A stretch of 7,348 nucleotides of DNA from Rhodoferax sp. (GTDB taxonomy: Bacteria; Pseudomonadota; Gammaproteobacteria; Burkholderiales; Burkholderiaceae_C), in the NCBI GenBank assembly GCA_021737905.1, contig JAIPDA010000115.1, positions 1-7,348 on the forward strand. Direction: 5' to 3'. The notes under the pieces were generated by a model. It saw nothing but the letters and a program-made list of their open reading frames with translations, was not told the DNA's origin and ran no database searches. Positions 6,727 through 7,348 of the stretch are shown here, piece after piece. The position numbers and the translations under genes are program-made. How positions within the stretch are numbered: position 1 is the first letter of the stretch; every line of letters starts with the position of its first letter.

Positions 6727-7348
6727 CAACGAACTGGGCGCCTCAAGCAAGCCGGCTGGCGTCTCATGCACGGGCGCCGGCAGGCCCTTGAAACAGCTGT
6801 CCATGTGCGCCAGCAAGGTCTGCCAGTCCCATTCGTTGTGCGCATGCCCGCCGGGCCTGAAAGCCAGCACCTGCCGGTCAGCCGCTCCCAACCATTTGTA
6901 CACCTGGCCTGCAGCCAAGTGCGAGGCCAAAGTGCCCGCCGGGTTGGCCCACAAATCATCCAGCGCTTGGGTGTTCAAAACATAACGTGGGGCAATCAGG
7001 GCCAAAAGGCAGTGCTGGTCAAAGTCTGGGGCCTGAACACTGGCCGAGCGGCTTTGCCAGAAAGCCGGCAACCAGTGCGGGAAAGCGCGCACCAAGTCTT
7101 GCAAGCTCTCAGCACCCCTGCCCAGGCAGCGCATGCTGCCGGCACCGGCTGCGCCTGAGTTGTTGGCACTGGTCAGCGCGATGCGTTCGTCCAGCGCGCC
7201 GGCCAGCAAAGCAGCTTTGCCGCCGCGCGAATGGCCGACCACGGCGATAGCCTGCGGATTCAGCGCGGGCATTTGCACCAGCGCATCGACAGCCCGGTGA
7301 AAGCCCCAAGCCCAGGCTGCAATGGCCGCAGTGTCAACACCTGCCAAG
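6724..7348 (-). CDS. alpha/beta hydrolase, CE15 glucuronoyl-esterase-like (partial, 5' end missing)
   Basis: The frame is open from the right edge to a TGA at 6724-6726, giving 208 codons of the C-terminal part; the apparent TTG start at 7345-7347 is just an internal codon. Counting that codon as 1, the nucleophile motif GHSRGGK lies at 38-44 with Ser40 (codon 7228-7230). It is followed by AALLAGALDERIALTSANNSG in pieces, FPHW, an FDQHCLLALIAPRYV strand, DDLWANPAG, and FRPGGH...DW, where H168 (codon 6844-6846) is the likely catalytic histidine. This order resembles bacterial carbohydrate esterase family 15, which cleaves esters between glucuronic acid on xylan and lignin alcohols, and related acetyl-xylan-esterase-like hydrolases. 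The acid residue is less certain: the position after the nucleophile strand where fungal enzymes have Glu appears to be Asn, so an Asp in the DDLW region may serve. Substrate and any signal peptide cannot be judged from this fragment. Confidence 0.7.
   Translation of the reverse strand, partial: LAGVDTAAIAAWAWGFHRAVDALVQMPALNPQAIAVVGHSRGGKAALLAGALDERIALTSANNSGAAGAGSMRCLGRGAESLQDLVRAFPHWLPAFWQSRSASVQAPDFDQHCLLALIAPRYVLNTQALDDLWANPAGTLASHLAAGQVYKWLGAADRQVLAFRPGGHAHNEWDWQTLLAHMDSCFKGLPAPVHETPAGLLEAPSSL

Noticed and set aside
1..7348. Mobile elements, CRISPR array, tRNA or rRNA genes, toxin-antitoxin or phage-defence genes
   Set aside because: No spaced direct repeats, no terminal inverted repeats with a transposase, no tRNA-like cloverleaf and no matching protein motifs were found. 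The window is explained by housekeeping genes plus two accessory genes and a possible third at the left edge.

Overview
The window looks like an ordinary chromosomal segment of a GC-rich betaproteobacterium, most likely Burkholderiales and plausibly Comamonadaceae (Rhodoferax/Polaromonas-like). This rests on the ispF-ispD / mfd-serB gene neighbourhood, which I recall as common in that order, and on the style of the protein sequences. The assignment is inference from memory; no database search was run.

Layout. Bases 2-79 appear to be the last 25 codons of a cysteine-rich protein whose body lies off the left edge. After a short non-coding leader comes a gene (249-962, +) for an exported protein with a formylglycine-generating-enzyme (SUMF1) fold but without the two catalytic cysteines. 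It converges on ispF (988-1518, -), which lies downstream of ispD (1559-2362, -). These two encode steps of the MEP isoprenoid precursor pathway and probably form one transcript. Across a 108-base divergent intergenic region that holds an imperfect 26-base palindrome and candidate promoters, mfd (2471-5944, +) encodes the transcription-repair coupling factor. It is followed after 23 bases by serB (5968-6708, +), phosphoserine phosphatase. serB converges, with only 15 bases between the stop codons, on the 3' part of an alpha/beta hydrolase resembling CE15 glucuronoyl esterases (6724-7348, -), whose 5' end is off the right edge.

The genes serve separate housekeeping roles: isoprenoid synthesis, DNA repair during transcription, and serine synthesis. 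They are flanked by two less conserved genes, an exported SUMF1-like protein and a carbohydrate-esterase-like hydrolase. I see no mobile element, CRISPR array, tRNA, rRNA, phage gene or defence system, and no sign of a new multi-gene system. The points worth a second look are modest: the cysteine-less SUMF1 protein, a longer nucleotide-binding loop in IspD, the palindrome between ispD and mfd, the duplicated stop codon of serB, and the two truncated edge genes.
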